A DNA stretch of 64,000 nucleotides. Source: Burkholderia sp. BCC1644. GTDB lineage: Bacteria > Pseudomonadota > Gammaproteobacteria > Burkholderiales > Burkholderiaceae. The notes below the pieces were generated by a model. That model worked only from the letters and a program-made list of their open reading frames with translations, was not told where the DNA came from and made no database searches. A program made the position numbers and the translations under genes. This document shows, piece by piece, positions 17,049-26,467 of this stretch (position 1 is the stretch's first letter; each line of letters begins with the position of its first letter). The stretch is taken from contig NZ_CADFEI010000018.1 in the NCBI RefSeq assembly GCF_902833225.1, forward strand, positions 98,554 through 162,553. Reading direction: 5' to 3'.

Positions 17049-19094
17049 TCACGATACTTCGCGAGCCCGTTTCTTCATGATTTGCCGCCAGCGCCAAGCC
17101 AGGTGATGCGTTGCATTGCGGCTCCAGCGAATGATCTTCAGGAAGGTTCGCGCATGATCAGCGCTTATTCGGGCAAGCGGGCGCGCCGCAAGCGGCGCGA
17201 GCCGCTGAATCACGGCTTCGGGGGTCGTGAATAGCTGCAGGCGCCAGTCCCAATAGATTGGATAGCGTAGCATTACACCCGCCGTGAGCATGTCGAGCGA
17301 CAGACTACGGTTTCTCCAGGGCATGGGGGCAATTGCATCGTGTGTGAGGCCCCAGCCTGCGTAAAACGGCAGTCCGTACGTGAATACGGCCTTGCCGCGC
17401 AGCAACGCGTCAAAGCCGGCGAGTGACGACAGCGTATGAACTTCGTCCGCCGCGTCGATCAGTGACACGAGATCCGATTCGACATCGACAACATCGGCTA
17501 GCCGCTCGGCATTGACGAGGCCGCTCCGGTTGCCGGAAAGGACATCGGGATGGGGCTTGTAAACGACAAAAGCCTCGGGGAGGCGTGCACGCACTTCACG
17601 TAGCAGCGCGTCGGCGGTGGAAATTGCACGCGTCCCAAGGCGGATGGAAGCATCATCGGCCACCTGCCCCGGGACCAGCACAACTTGTTTCCCGGGCGGT
17701 GCCAACCATGTCGGTTTGCGCCGACCCAGATTGTATTTTGTCAAGCCAAATTGGACGATCCGCGTGCGCAACCTGGCGGCCCGTGCCAGCTCCGTTTCAC
17801 TGAATGTCGTTCCATTCAGCAGAGTCGTGAGGTCGCTCGGGCGGCTTGCGTCGAAATACAGGCCGCTCATGTCGACCACTTGGCTGCGGGGGGCAATCAT
17901 GTCCGACCCGAGTCCGGTCGAGTGGAGAAAGCCGTCCTCGATTCTCACGTGACGCACGCCTTCGGGCACACCGTCCGAGCTGCGGGCACCCCAAAGTGCC
18001 GCGCATTCGCCGGGGCGCAGCGAGCCGGGCTCAGGTGCCCAGCGCAACGTGCCACCGCCGGCAGTGAGGAACGGCGTGGCGAACGGGCGCTTCCACCACT
18101 GGAAGCGCACGCCGACCACCTCGCGCAGATCGGCGAACCGGTTTGCAATTGAGCGCTGCAATTCAATGCTGTCGAGCAACACATCAAGGCTGCCCGGCGC
18201 GTGCGTTGCCGGGTCCAGGTAATACGCCAGGCGCAGGAATACGACATCGAAAAGTGCGGCCAAGGTTGGCCTCGTTGTGCGGTTGCACGTCACGCCGTGA
18301 TCGTTTGTCAGCCCCCAGCCCGCATAGTAGGGCGCGCCGAATGTGTGGACCTGGACGCCAGCCAGCAATGCATACATGCCCTCGGGCGCCGTTACCGTAT
18401 AGACATGGTCGACGTGGCGAAGTGCGGCGCAGGTCGAATACTCGTCGCCGACATATTGTGTACCGGGCGGCAAGTTGCGGACCAATGACGACAGCCAATG
18501 ACCGGTACCGTAGTCACCGCTACGCGCTAGCCAGAACTGGGCGTTGGGATGCGATGCGAGCGCGTTTTCGATCATCTGTTCGAACGCCTTTCGACGCTTG
18601 CTCGGTGACTCGTCCGTGCATGCAGATCGCATGCGTTCGTCGACCAGCAGCACTCGCGGGGCGCGGGGCGGCGCCAGCAGGGCTGGCGGGCAGCGTGGCA
18701 CCCGGTGTTGCGGATCCAGCGCGTAGCTGGCGAGCACGCGCTCCATCAGTTTTGCGACGTCGGGTGATTTGCCCGCGTCGTTGGTGGCAGCAAATGTGCT
18801 GCTGATCGCTTCGAAAAGCGTTTGTGGTCCGGTTTCGGTGCGATGCACGACGAACCAGGAAAGTAGCGGCATGCGTCGGCCATTGCGTGCCAATAGCGGG
18901 CCCGGCGAGGCTGCATGGACGTCGAACCCAGCGGCGCGAGCGATGCGCAGCATGAGTCGTCCCGTGCGAGTGTCTGTCCAGATGCAATTCGACCGCCGCA
19001 TCAGCCAACTGATGAAACGCGATCCGCGCGTGATGCTGCGAAGATCGAATGCCGGATCACGCAGATTCGGGTAATGGCGTGCCGGATCGCTCAT
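17049..19094 (-). CDS. wcbA: capsule Kdo transferase KpsC/WcbA
   Basis: KpsC-type proteins build the poly-beta-Kdo linker on lyso-phosphatidylglycerol that anchors ABC-exported capsules. This 681-residue protein is internally duplicated: GAPYYAGWGLT near residue 255 and GLPFYAGWGLT near residue 575 mark equivalent positions of the two glycosyltransferase halves (GT99 and GT107 in characterised KpsC). VYKPHPDV and VHTLSSLAGFDALLRGK in the C-terminal half are family signatures. It is peripheral to the inner membrane. The start follows the wcbB stop directly. It pairs with wcbO (KpsS) on the other side of the locus. Confidence 0.93.
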   Translation of the reverse strand: MSDPARHYPNLRDPAFDLRSITRGSRFISWLMRRSNCIWTDTRTGRLMLRIARAAGFDVHAASPGPLLARNGRRMPLLSWFVVHRTETGPQTLFEAISSTFAATNDAGKSPDVAKLMERVLASYALDPQHRVPRCPPALLAPPRAPRVLLVDERMRSACTDESPSKRRKAFEQMIENALASHPNAQFWLARSGDYGTGHWLSSLVRNLPPGTQYVGDEYSTCAALRHVDHVYTVTAPEGMYALLAGVQVHTFGAPYYAGWGLTNDHGVTCNRTTRPTLAALFDVVFLRLAYYLDPATHAPGSLDVLLDSIELQRSIANRFADLREVVGVRFQWWKRPFATPFLTAGGGTLRWAPEPGSLRPGECAALWGARSSDGVPEGVRHVRIEDGFLHSTGLGSDMIAPRSQVVDMSGLYFDASRPSDLTTLLNGTTFSETELARAARLRTRIVQFGLTKYNLGRRKPTWLAPPGKQVVLVPGQVADDASIRLGTRAISTADALLREVRARLPEAFVVYKPHPDVLSGNRSGLVNAERLADVVDVESDLVSLIDAADEVHTLSSLAGFDALLRGKAVFTYGLPFYAGWGLTHDAIAPMPWRNRSLSLDMLTAGVMLRYPIYWDWRLQLFTTPEAVIQRLAPLAARPLARISADHARTFLKIIRWSRNATHHLAWRWRQIMKKRAREVS

Positions 19095-20246
19095 CTATTG
19101 CAGTGTTGCCAGGAAATTGTCGACGCAGGCAAAGTGTTCTGCCCACGTGGGTTCGCGAAAGTGCTCGATACGCGCGAGTTGCGCGTCGCGCTCCGCGCAC
19201 TCCGGCTGACGGTATGCTTCGATGTGAGCAAGCCAGTTGAGGCCGTCCAGTGGGTCGAGGTAGTCGGGAATGTCGCCGACGATTTCGCGAAATACGCCGA
19301 GATCGCTGGCGAGCACAGGCACTCGTAGCGCGAGTGCTTCGACGAGCGGCATGCCGTAGCCTTCGACAAACGACGGGAAAAGAAGCGCACGCGCGTGCTG
19401 CAGCCAAATATGAAGTTGCTCGTCGGAGCAATCGGCTTCTTCTATGACTACGCCGCGCAGGCTCGAGCAACGATCGAGCATATCGATCACGTTCTCGCAT
19501 TCCCACCCGCGTCGTCCGATGACGACGAGCTTCGGCGCAGCCGCACCGTGCCGCTCGACGAGCCGGCGCCACACATGCAACATGAACCAGTGGTTCTTGC
19601 GCGGCTCGATGGTGCCGAGCATGACGAAATACGGATGATCCAGAGGGCTCGACCCCTGAGGGTATGTGGCGACGCCGGACGCCAAGGGCGCAACCACGGT
19701 TGGCGGCAGGGGGAGCCCGGCGAGGTTGGCTTCGGTGGCAAGCGAGTCAAGCGTGGCCCGTGAGTTGGCAATCAGACCAGTGGCGTGCTGCAGGGCTGTA
19801 TGAATGCGTAGCCGGTGAGCATTGTCGACGCCGGGCCGACAGTATTCCGCGTGCGTGAGCGGAATCAGATCGTGCACCATGAATACGGAGCGGGCGTTCC
19901 GGCGCGCCATGGCGTGGTAATAGCGCTGAAACTCCATTCCGTTGTGGCTCGTATGCAACAAAATGCTGCGTGCGAAACTTTTAAAGCGTAGCTGGTTCAC
20001 GACGGCACGCACCACCAGCTTTTGAATCGCACGACGATTACGAGCGGACGACAGCAGCATTTCAAATATTTGCTGAGAATCTCTGTCAGTCAAAACGGCG
20101 GAAAATCCACGCTCGCTCAGTACCGCGTTTGCCTGGGCGCCATACCTTTCCACATAGGCTAGCCCCACGCGGTCCACGCCAGTCGGCCGCAAGCCATCGG
20201 AGAGGCGAGACAGCAGGCGGGTGACGTCCAACAAGATATGTGACAC
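19095..20246 (-). CDS. wcbB: GT4-type glycosyltransferase (WcbB-like)
   Basis: This 383-residue GT-B enzyme has the C-terminal nucleotide-sugar domain with MLGTIEPRKNHWF and the EX7E-type segment FPSFVEGYGMPLVEALA. The N-terminal half contains FMVHDLIPLTHAEYC, typical of mannosyl/rhamnosyl transferases of capsule and O-antigen loci. It is translationally adjacent to wcbA (no gap) and divergent from wcbC. Given manC, gmd and rmd in the locus it probably uses GDP-D-Rha or GDP-Man, but donor and linkage cannot be read from the sequence. The symbol rests on position and family. Confidence 0.85.
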   Translation of the reverse strand: MSHILLDVTRLLSRLSDGLRPTGVDRVGLAYVERYGAQANAVLSERGFSAVLTDRDSQQIFEMLLSSARNRRAIQKLVVRAVVNQLRFKSFARSILLHTSHNGMEFQRYYHAMARRNARSVFMVHDLIPLTHAEYCRPGVDNAHRLRIHTALQHATGLIANSRATLDSLATEANLAGLPLPPTVVAPLASGVATYPQGSSPLDHPYFVMLGTIEPRKNHWFMLHVWRRLVERHGAAAPKLVVIGRRGWECENVIDMLDRCSSLRGVVIEEADCSDEQLHIWLQHARALLFPSFVEGYGMPLVEALALRVPVLASDLGVFREIVGDIPDYLDPLDGLNWLAHIEAYRQPECAERDAQLARIEHFREPTWAEHFACVDNFLATLQ

Positions 20247-20389
20247 GCGAATACAAGATTTTTGTGGTAACGGATGCGCGGCAGGGACGCACAGTCCCGC
20301 TGACGTGGTTTTTTTGCTCGCAACATTCTATTTGATTCTGTTACGTGCGACAATTTGCGCCGACCGTAATTTACCAAGACTACCAAGCA

Positions 20390-21562
20390 ATGTCGCGTGT
20401 TCGGATGAATGCTCTTTGCGTTTCGATTATCGGGGGAGCGGCCTTGCTGGCTGGCTGTGCGGGGGCAATTCCTACATCCGGACCGAGCCGGTCGCAGATT
20501 GATGATGCGGCACAGGCACCAAATTCTACGGGTATCCAGGTCGTCGATGTCACGGACGAAGTTGCGCGCAAGCTCCTGGCCGAACGAACCCACGCCGATT
20601 TCTCTGCTGCGCTGGGCAACGGCACGGCATTCCAGCGGCAATTAGGTGTTGGCGACACGATCGAGGTGTCGATCTGGGAGGCGCCACCTGCAACGCTATT
20701 TGGTGCCGCGCAGGCCGATGCGAAGACGGGTGCCAGCAGCGGCGCGCACGCGACTGTTCTGCCTGATCAGATGATCGATGGCGACGGGAACGTCAGCGTG
20801 CCGTTCATCGGTCTCGTGAGGGCTGCCGGGCGCACGCCGACTCAACTGCAGCGTGAAATCATGGAGCGCCTGAAGTATATGGCGCACGATCCGCAAGTGT
20901 TGGTCAAGCTGTCGCGAAACGTCACGTCATATGTGACCGTGGTCGGGGATGTGGCAAACAGCAACCGCATGCAGCTTACGGCCCGCGGAGAGCGGGTGCT
21001 CGATGCCCTGGCGAGCGCGGGTGGGGTGCGCCAGGCGATAGACAAAATTACGATTCAGGTCACGCGTGGCGATAAAGTAGTGTCGTTGCCATTGGAAACC
21101 GTCATCCGTGATCCGCGCCAGAATGTTCCGCTGCATGCCGGGGATGTGGTAACGGCGTTGTTTCAGCCGTACAGCTTCACGTCCCTGGGCGCGACCGGCA
21201 AGAATCAAGAATTCAACTTCGAGGCGCAGGGTATTACGCTTGCGCAGGCGTTGGCACGTGCTGGCGGGCTGCAGGATTCGCGCTCCGATCCGCGCGGAGT
21301 GTTCATTTTTCGGCTTGAAGATGCAACCGCGCTGCAATGGCCAAATGCCCCTGTTCGTACCACGGCTGATGGCAAGGTGCCGGTTGTGTATCGTGTGAAT
21401 CTCAAAGATCCGAATTCGTTTTTTGTTGCCCAGAGCTTCATGATCGACAACAAGGACCTGCTGTATGTGTCGAACGCGCCGGTCACCGAGATCCAGAAAG
21501 TATTGAATCTGGTGTTCTCGGTGGCGTATCCGGTAGTGACGGGCGTGCAGACATTCAAGTGA
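20390..21562 (+). CDS. wcbC: outer-membrane capsule export lipoprotein (Wza/WcbC-like)
   Basis: This outer-membrane polysaccharide export protein of 390 residues forms the channel for capsule release with WcbD and Wzm/Wzt. A lipoprotein signal ends at the lipobox LLAGC (Cys about residue 23). The polysaccharide export motif VGDTIEVSIWEAP is followed by SLBB-type repeats, with YVTVVGDVANSNRMQL and QPYSFTSLGATGKN. The start is the ATG at 20390; a second ATG five codons later is possible. It is divergent from wcbB across 143 bp, which should contain promoters for both arms. Confidence 0.93.
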   Translation: MSRVRMNALCVSIIGGAALLAGCAGAIPTSGPSRSQIDDAAQAPNSTGIQVVDVTDEVARKLLAERTHADFSAALGNGTAFQRQLGVGDTIEVSIWEAPPATLFGAAQADAKTGASSGAHATVLPDQMIDGDGNVSVPFIGLVRAAGRTPTQLQREIMERLKYMAHDPQVLVKLSRNVTSYVTVVGDVANSNRMQLTARGERVLDALASAGGVRQAIDKITIQVTRGDKVVSLPLETVIRDPRQNVPLHAGDVVTALFQPYSFTSLGATGKNQEFNFEAQGITLAQALARAGGLQDSRSDPRGVFIFRLEDATALQWPNAPVRTTADGKVPVVYRVNLKDPNSFFVAQSFMIDNKDLLYVSNAPVTEIQKVLNLVFSVAYPVVTGVQTFK

Positions 21563-21934
21563 TGTTCCAGGTAATGGTGACGGAGCTAGGCTAGTGCCGC
21601 CGCTTGCTTGAAGTTCTTTCAGTTTTATTGTCGTTGGCAAGCGCGGATTGGGCGTGCGTCGATACCGTTGCCCACCGGCGAAGCGATATCGACGAATCAG
21701 ACCAACGGTATCGGGCTCAACCTGTAAATTTTGTGCGCGGACGTGGCCGCGTTCATGCGTGAAATTCGGGGCATGTTGAGTCTTTTGTCAGTTCAGATTT
21801 TTATTAAACAGCAGCTTGAATTAATGGTGCCCGTTTTCCTCGATTCAGCTTGATTTGTGAAATCTAGCGGGTGAGTTAATTTCAGTCGGCGTCGGCTCCT
21901 GTTTTCGTAACAATCCGCGTTCCGAGTCAAGAAT
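21563..21934. other. 372-bp intergenic region after wcbC
   Basis: I see no gene and no clear terminator or promoter. The last about 150 bp are AT-rich and may hold the promoter for the methyltransferase gene at 21935. Confidence 0.5.
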
Positions 21935-23992
21935 ATGCAGACCGTAATCCTGTCCGAGCTTTTGCCATATAACGGCGAACAACTCATCGAACAATGCTAC
22001 CAAAGGATTTTGCTGAGAGAGCCAGATCCGGCGGGGCGGCAGCACTATCGCAAGATGCTTGGCAGCGGGAGGAGCAAGTTCGCTGTTGTGCGAAGTATTG
22101 CAAGAAGCGCGGAGGCGCGAAAGCTCGGGGTTCGAGTCCATGGCATGAAGTTCGCTGCCATCGGTGAGCGCGTCATGGAAATCCCAGTCTTGGGAACGAT
22201 CGTCGCTGCCTTGCGGCTCGTAGGCGATGCTCCTGCAGTTTTGCGCGATATTAGAGCAGGACGCGAACTGGCTTCCGAAGGCCGCCTCAGAATCGAGGCA
22301 GTGGAGGCGCAGCTCGAGCAGCAGCGCGATCTCGACCCTATCTTCAATACAGTGAATTCAAGTCACCAGTACATGCGCGATGTCGAGCGTCGATTGGCGG
22401 CATTGGAGAGTAAGGTCGCAAATGGACCGGTGCATTCGTCGCAAAGCGAATCGTCCGAAATCCATGCGATCGGGGCTACGCTGGCGGCTGAGGTTCAGCG
22501 GGTTACCGAGGAACTGGATTCGCTCCGGAATTTCGCTTCGTCGATTCCCGCGACAATGCGCGCCGTTGAGCGGCGAATGGCGGAGTTGGAGATTAATGCC
22601 TTCAACGAACGGGAGCAGGCTTCACAACGTGAGGCGTCCGAACTCCGTTCGACCGTATCTGTTCTGGCGGCGGAAATTCAGCGGATTGCACATGAACTGG
22701 AAGCCTTCAGGAACTTCGCTTCGTCGATCCCTGCGACGATGCGTGACCAGTTGACGCGGCTGATTGCCCTTAAGCAAGAGATCGGACAAACCGGGACACC
22801 TGGCTGGAAGTCGAGTATTTCTGGTCGACTTGAGCGTGCACTCACGACGCTCGAGGCGCACGATGCAGAATTCGCAAAACTGTTTGTCGACACGACGCAG
22901 AGGGACGAAGAGCTGGAGCGTTCACTTGCAAAAGTTGAAGAGTGCGCCGTTCTGGCTCAGGCAGTGCATTCGCGTGTCAGCGTGCTTGAGCAACTGGTAG
23001 ACCACTCGACTTTACGTGCAGCAAGTGAAGTGCAACGCATGGACCAATCTGTACATCGGATCGCGCAGCAGGAGGCGCGCCTCGACATCGTCGGCGATGC
23101 ACTTGGAACTCTTCGCGCTGAATGTGCGCGGCTCGTCCAAGAGTTCGACCGTGAGAGCCTTGAGCGAGGTCAGTTGGCGTCAAGGATTGATGGCGCTTGT
23201 GAATTGATTGACAGGCAAGATAGTGCGTCCGCTGCCATTCAACATGCATTGAATGTCGTGCGGGCCGAGTGTGCCGCGCGCGAAGGCGACCATGCTGCCC
23301 GTGTGGAGCAGCTTGCTGTTGGTGCGGCTGCATTGAACGAAGGTGTTGACGAAATTCGTGCCTCGCTTCAGCGTGCGTATAGCCGAATTGAGTTTGTTCG
23401 ACGGGAAACTCTGTTCGAGTTGAAGTACGGTGCCGCTGCTGCATTTGCAGAAAAGCCTGACGCGGTGTCGGCGCGAATCATTAATACCGCGAAAGTTGAA
23501 GAAGCGCGTATTACAGGCTTGAAGCTGAACATTGGCTGCGGACACCTTCCGTTGGCTGATCATATCAATGTAGACTCCCGCGAATTGCCGGGTGTTGATA
23601 TTGTCGCCGAGGCTACCCGTCTTCCGTTCGGCAACGGCGAGGTATCGGTTCTGCGCGCGGCACATCTGCTTGAGCACTTTCCGCAAGAGCAGTTGCGAAG
23701 AGAGGTTCTGCCCTATTGGCGTTCGATCTTGAAGCCGGGTGGAACACTACACGTAATAGTGCCCGATGCCGAGCATATGTTTGACGAGTATTATCGTGGA
23801 ACCTATCCATACGAACATTTCCGCACGGTTCTTTTCGGCGGGCAGGATTACGGTGGCGATTTTCACTACAACATGCTGATGCCGGATCAGTTAAGCATGT
23901 TGTTGCGCGAAGCAGGCTTCGAAACCGTCCGATGGCTGGCGCGTGGTCGCAAAAATGGCCTGTGCTTTGAAATGGAACTGGAAGTCGAGTAA
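21935..23992 (+). CDS. DUF4214 / coiled-coil / SAM methyltransferase fusion
   Basis: This is a 685-residue multidomain protein. Residues 1-60 resemble a DUF4214-type module (CYQRILLREPDPAGRQHY). A long coiled-coil rod from about 95 to 500 is rich in Glu, Arg and Ala heptads. The C-terminal 165 residues are a methyltransferase with KLNIGCGHLPLADHINVDSR, IVAEATRLPFGNG, LLEHFPQEQL and LKPGGTLHVIVPDAEH. An exact-period internal duplication of 61 residues lies in the rod. This architecture is typical of proteins that cap or modify growing O-antigen or capsule chains and act as molecular rulers (WbdD-like logic), which is inference. It is followed after 3 bp by a GT2-GT4 gene. Confidence 0.8.
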   Translation: MQTVILSELLPYNGEQLIEQCYQRILLREPDPAGRQHYRKMLGSGRSKFAVVRSIARSAEARKLGVRVHGMKFAAIGERVMEIPVLGTIVAALRLVGDAPAVLRDIRAGRELASEGRLRIEAVEAQLEQQRDLDPIFNTVNSSHQYMRDVERRLAALESKVANGPVHSSQSESSEIHAIGATLAAEVQRVTEELDSLRNFASSIPATMRAVERRMAELEINAFNEREQASQREASELRSTVSVLAAEIQRIAHELEAFRNFASSIPATMRDQLTRLIALKQEIGQTGTPGWKSSISGRLERALTTLEAHDAEFAKLFVDTTQRDEELERSLAKVEECAVLAQAVHSRVSVLEQLVDHSTLRAASEVQRMDQSVHRIAQQEARLDIVGDALGTLRAECARLVQEFDRESLERGQLASRIDGACELIDRQDSASAAIQHALNVVRAECAAREGDHAARVEQLAVGAAALNEGVDEIRASLQRAYSRIEFVRRETLFELKYGAAAAFAEKPDAVSARIINTAKVEEARITGLKLNIGCGHLPLADHINVDSRELPGVDIVAEATRLPFGNGEVSVLRAAHLLEHFPQEQLRREVLPYWRSILKPGGTLHVIVPDAEHMFDEYYRGTYPYEHFRTVLFGGQDYGGDFHYNMLMPDQLSMLLREAGFETVRWLARGRKNGLCFEMELEVE

Positions 23993-23995
23993 AAC

Positions 23996-26230
23996 ATGCG
24001 GGCAAATCCGAAGACACTCTCTGTCGTTATTAATACGTGCAATCGTGCAACAAGCCTGGATAAAACGATCAGTTCGCTTTTTCAGCAAGCTTGTCCGCAG
24101 ATGGAAATCGTCGTGGTGAACGGGCCGTCCACGGACCATACGGAGCAGATTCTTTCGAAATATGCGGGTCGAATCAAGGCTCTGCGTTGTTCCGAATTCA
24201 ATTTGTCGGTATCCAGAAACATCGGCATTGCTGCGTCTTCCGGTGATGTCGTGGCCTTTATCGATGACGACGCCTTTCCGGAACCCTTCTGGGCGGAGCG
24301 ATTGCTTGCAGCTTACACAAGCGACGACGTCGGGGCAGTAGGTGGTCATGTTTTCGACCAGACCGGTATTGACTATCAGGCTACCAATATTATTTGCGAC
24401 CGATTTGGCAGCGCATGGCCAAAGGAGAAGAAGGATCCATCGGATCTCTACAGTTTTCCCCATGCGTTTAAATTCAGCGCATTGATCGGAACGAATAGTT
24501 CGTTTCGGCGTGACGTGTTGCTCGATGTCGGCGGTTTTGACGAGGAGTACGAGTACTTCCTCGACGAAACTGATGTGTGTGTTCGGGTAATCGATGCAGG
24601 GTACAAGGTCGTACAGATTGATCATGCGCTGGTGCATCACAAGTTCTTGCCGAGTCATATGCGGAATGCGCGCAAGGCAACTGTGCATCACTATCCGATC
24701 CTGAAAAACACATTGTATTTCGCGTTACGCTATGCAAGTCCACAAGTCGGTATAGACGCCGCTTTGACGCATGGTGAGAACGTTTATCAGGCCCATCTTC
24801 GAGACGCAAAGTGGTTTGTGGAGCACGGCGAGCTTCCCGCGGAGAAGCTTGCGAATCTTCCTGCCGTTTATGTAAAGGCCCGCAATGACGCGCTTGAGCG
24901 ATACCAGGCGCCTGCGAAATATCTGACTGCGGATTTGCTGGAAATTCATGCGTCGGACTTTTTGCCAGCCAGCGCCACGCGTTCGGCCGGAGAGGCGCAG
25001 CTGTGTGTCGTGTTGCTGTGCCGGCAGTACGATGCGGTGGATTCCGGCATTGCTCGCTTTATTGGGGTTCAGGCCCGAGCGCTTGCGGCTCTTGGTCATA
25101 TCGTCCATGTTCTCACGCTCGTGCAAAGCGATGCTCGGATCGACTGGGAGGATGGGGTGTGGGTCCATCGTCTCACGGCCGGTTGGTATGACGATCAACC
25201 GGCAGATCTTCCGTTCAAAGTACATCCGAGCCAATGGTGCTATTCGCGGGCGATGCTCGACGAGGTTCGGAACATCAACTCGCGACACAAGGTTGATGTC
25301 GTGGAGGCTCCGGTTTGGGATAACGAGGCAATCGCGTTTACCACTTCCGGAGAGTTTCCGGTGGTGGTGAGTCTTCAGACTTCACTTGGTATTGCGTTGG
25401 AATCGCATCCAGAGTGGCGCGATGACAAGGAGCATATGGAGAACTTCGTTCTGCCGGCGTTGGAGGCGGAGAATTTCATCCTGGCCCAGTGTGATTCCAT
25501 TCGCGCCATCAGCCGAGCAATCGTTGACGAAATCGAGACACGGAACGAGATCGTAATGAATCCGTCGAGTGTTGAAATTTGCAATCTTTCACTCGAGGAT
25601 CGCTCAAGCGGATTGCCTGCGCGCGAGCAGCCGAAGCTTGAAGTGTTCTTCCTGGGACGTTTGGAGCTTCGTAAGGGCATTGACGTTCTTCTGGACGCAA
25701 TTCCGAAGGTGCTCCAGCGTTTACCGCATGTGCACTTCAATCTGGCAGGTGATGACCAGATTGCTGCGCCTGGTTCGAAAGAAACGTTCCGCCAGATTTT
25801 CACGCGACGGTATTCGGAACTGGCGAAGCAGGTCCACTTTCTCGGAAAGATCTCGGACTCGGAGGTGGACGCACTTTTCGAGAGTGCATCGTTGTTTGTC
25901 GCACCCTCAAGATTCGAGTCGTTCGGCTTGATTTACGTCGAGGCGATGATGTTCGGTGTCCCGTGCGTGGGTTGCAATGTCGGTGGCATCCCTGAAATCC
26001 TTGGCGAAAGCAACGGTGGATTGCTTGTCGAGCCCGGGAATTCGGACGATCTCGCAGGTTCCATCGTGACATTGCTTCAGAACCCCAAGCAGAGACTTAC
26101 CCTCGGCCGCGAAGGTCGACGTGCATATGAGCGACGCTTCTCGCCGCCAGTGATCTCGGGGCAGCTTGTCGATTTATATTTGCGAGCGATGCACAAGCAT
26201 GCCGAACAGCGTCGGGGCAGCCCCCAGTGA
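23996..26230 (+). CDS. bifunctional glycosyltransferase (GT2-GT4 fusion)
   Basis: This 744-residue protein carries two glycosyltransferases. The N-terminal GT2 domain (about 1-240) has TLSVVINTCNRATSLDKTIS, the metal-binding FIDDDAFP, and FDEEYEYFLDETDVCVR. The C-terminal GT4 domain (about 330-735) has the segments EVFFLGRLELRKGIDVLLDA and APSRFESFGLIYVEAMMFG. It begins 3 bp after the methyltransferase, so the two are probably co-translated. Such fusions usually add two successive sugars of a repeat unit; donor sugars are unknown but GDP-D-rhamnose and GDP-mannose are the likely candidates. Confidence 0.88.
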   Translation: MRANPKTLSVVINTCNRATSLDKTISSLFQQACPQMEIVVVNGPSTDHTEQILSKYAGRIKALRCSEFNLSVSRNIGIAASSGDVVAFIDDDAFPEPFWAERLLAAYTSDDVGAVGGHVFDQTGIDYQATNIICDRFGSAWPKEKKDPSDLYSFPHAFKFSALIGTNSSFRRDVLLDVGGFDEEYEYFLDETDVCVRVIDAGYKVVQIDHALVHHKFLPSHMRNARKATVHHYPILKNTLYFALRYASPQVGIDAALTHGENVYQAHLRDAKWFVEHGELPAEKLANLPAVYVKARNDALERYQAPAKYLTADLLEIHASDFLPASATRSAGEAQLCVVLLCRQYDAVDSGIARFIGVQARALAALGHIVHVLTLVQSDARIDWEDGVWVHRLTAGWYDDQPADLPFKVHPSQWCYSRAMLDEVRNINSRHKVDVVEAPVWDNEAIAFTTSGEFPVVVSLQTSLGIALESHPEWRDDKEHMENFVLPALEAENFILAQCDSIRAISRAIVDEIETRNEIVMNPSSVEICNLSLEDRSSGLPAREQPKLEVFFLGRLELRKGIDVLLDAIPKVLQRLPHVHFNLAGDDQIAAPGSKETFRQIFTRRYSELAKQVHFLGKISDSEVDALFESASLFVAPSRFESFGLIYVEAMMFGVPCVGCNVGGIPEILGESNGGLLVEPGNSDDLAGSIVTLLQNPKQRLTLGREGRRAYERRFSPPVISGQLVDLYLRAMHKHAEQRRGSPQ

Positions 26231-26467
26231 CATGGTTGCAAAAACGCTAGCGCCCCAGAGTTGAACGACACACGTGCATGGATTGTTCGCGCAGAGGTGT
26301 AGCGTGAGGTATTTCGGGCATTCTGAGCTAAGCTTTGAGGATTGCGCTTTGCTTGATTTGTCTGACAAATGCTGATGCTTGACATCCATTTCGTTGGAAA
26401 AATGCAGGGCGCAAGCTGTGAGCGAATGTCAGTAAGAAATTAATTGAAATTTAGAGGTTGATTAATC

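Noticed and set aside
26379..26410. TTGACA before gmd as a promoter
   Set aside because: No acceptable -10 hexamer lies 16-18 bp downstream; not reported as a promoter.
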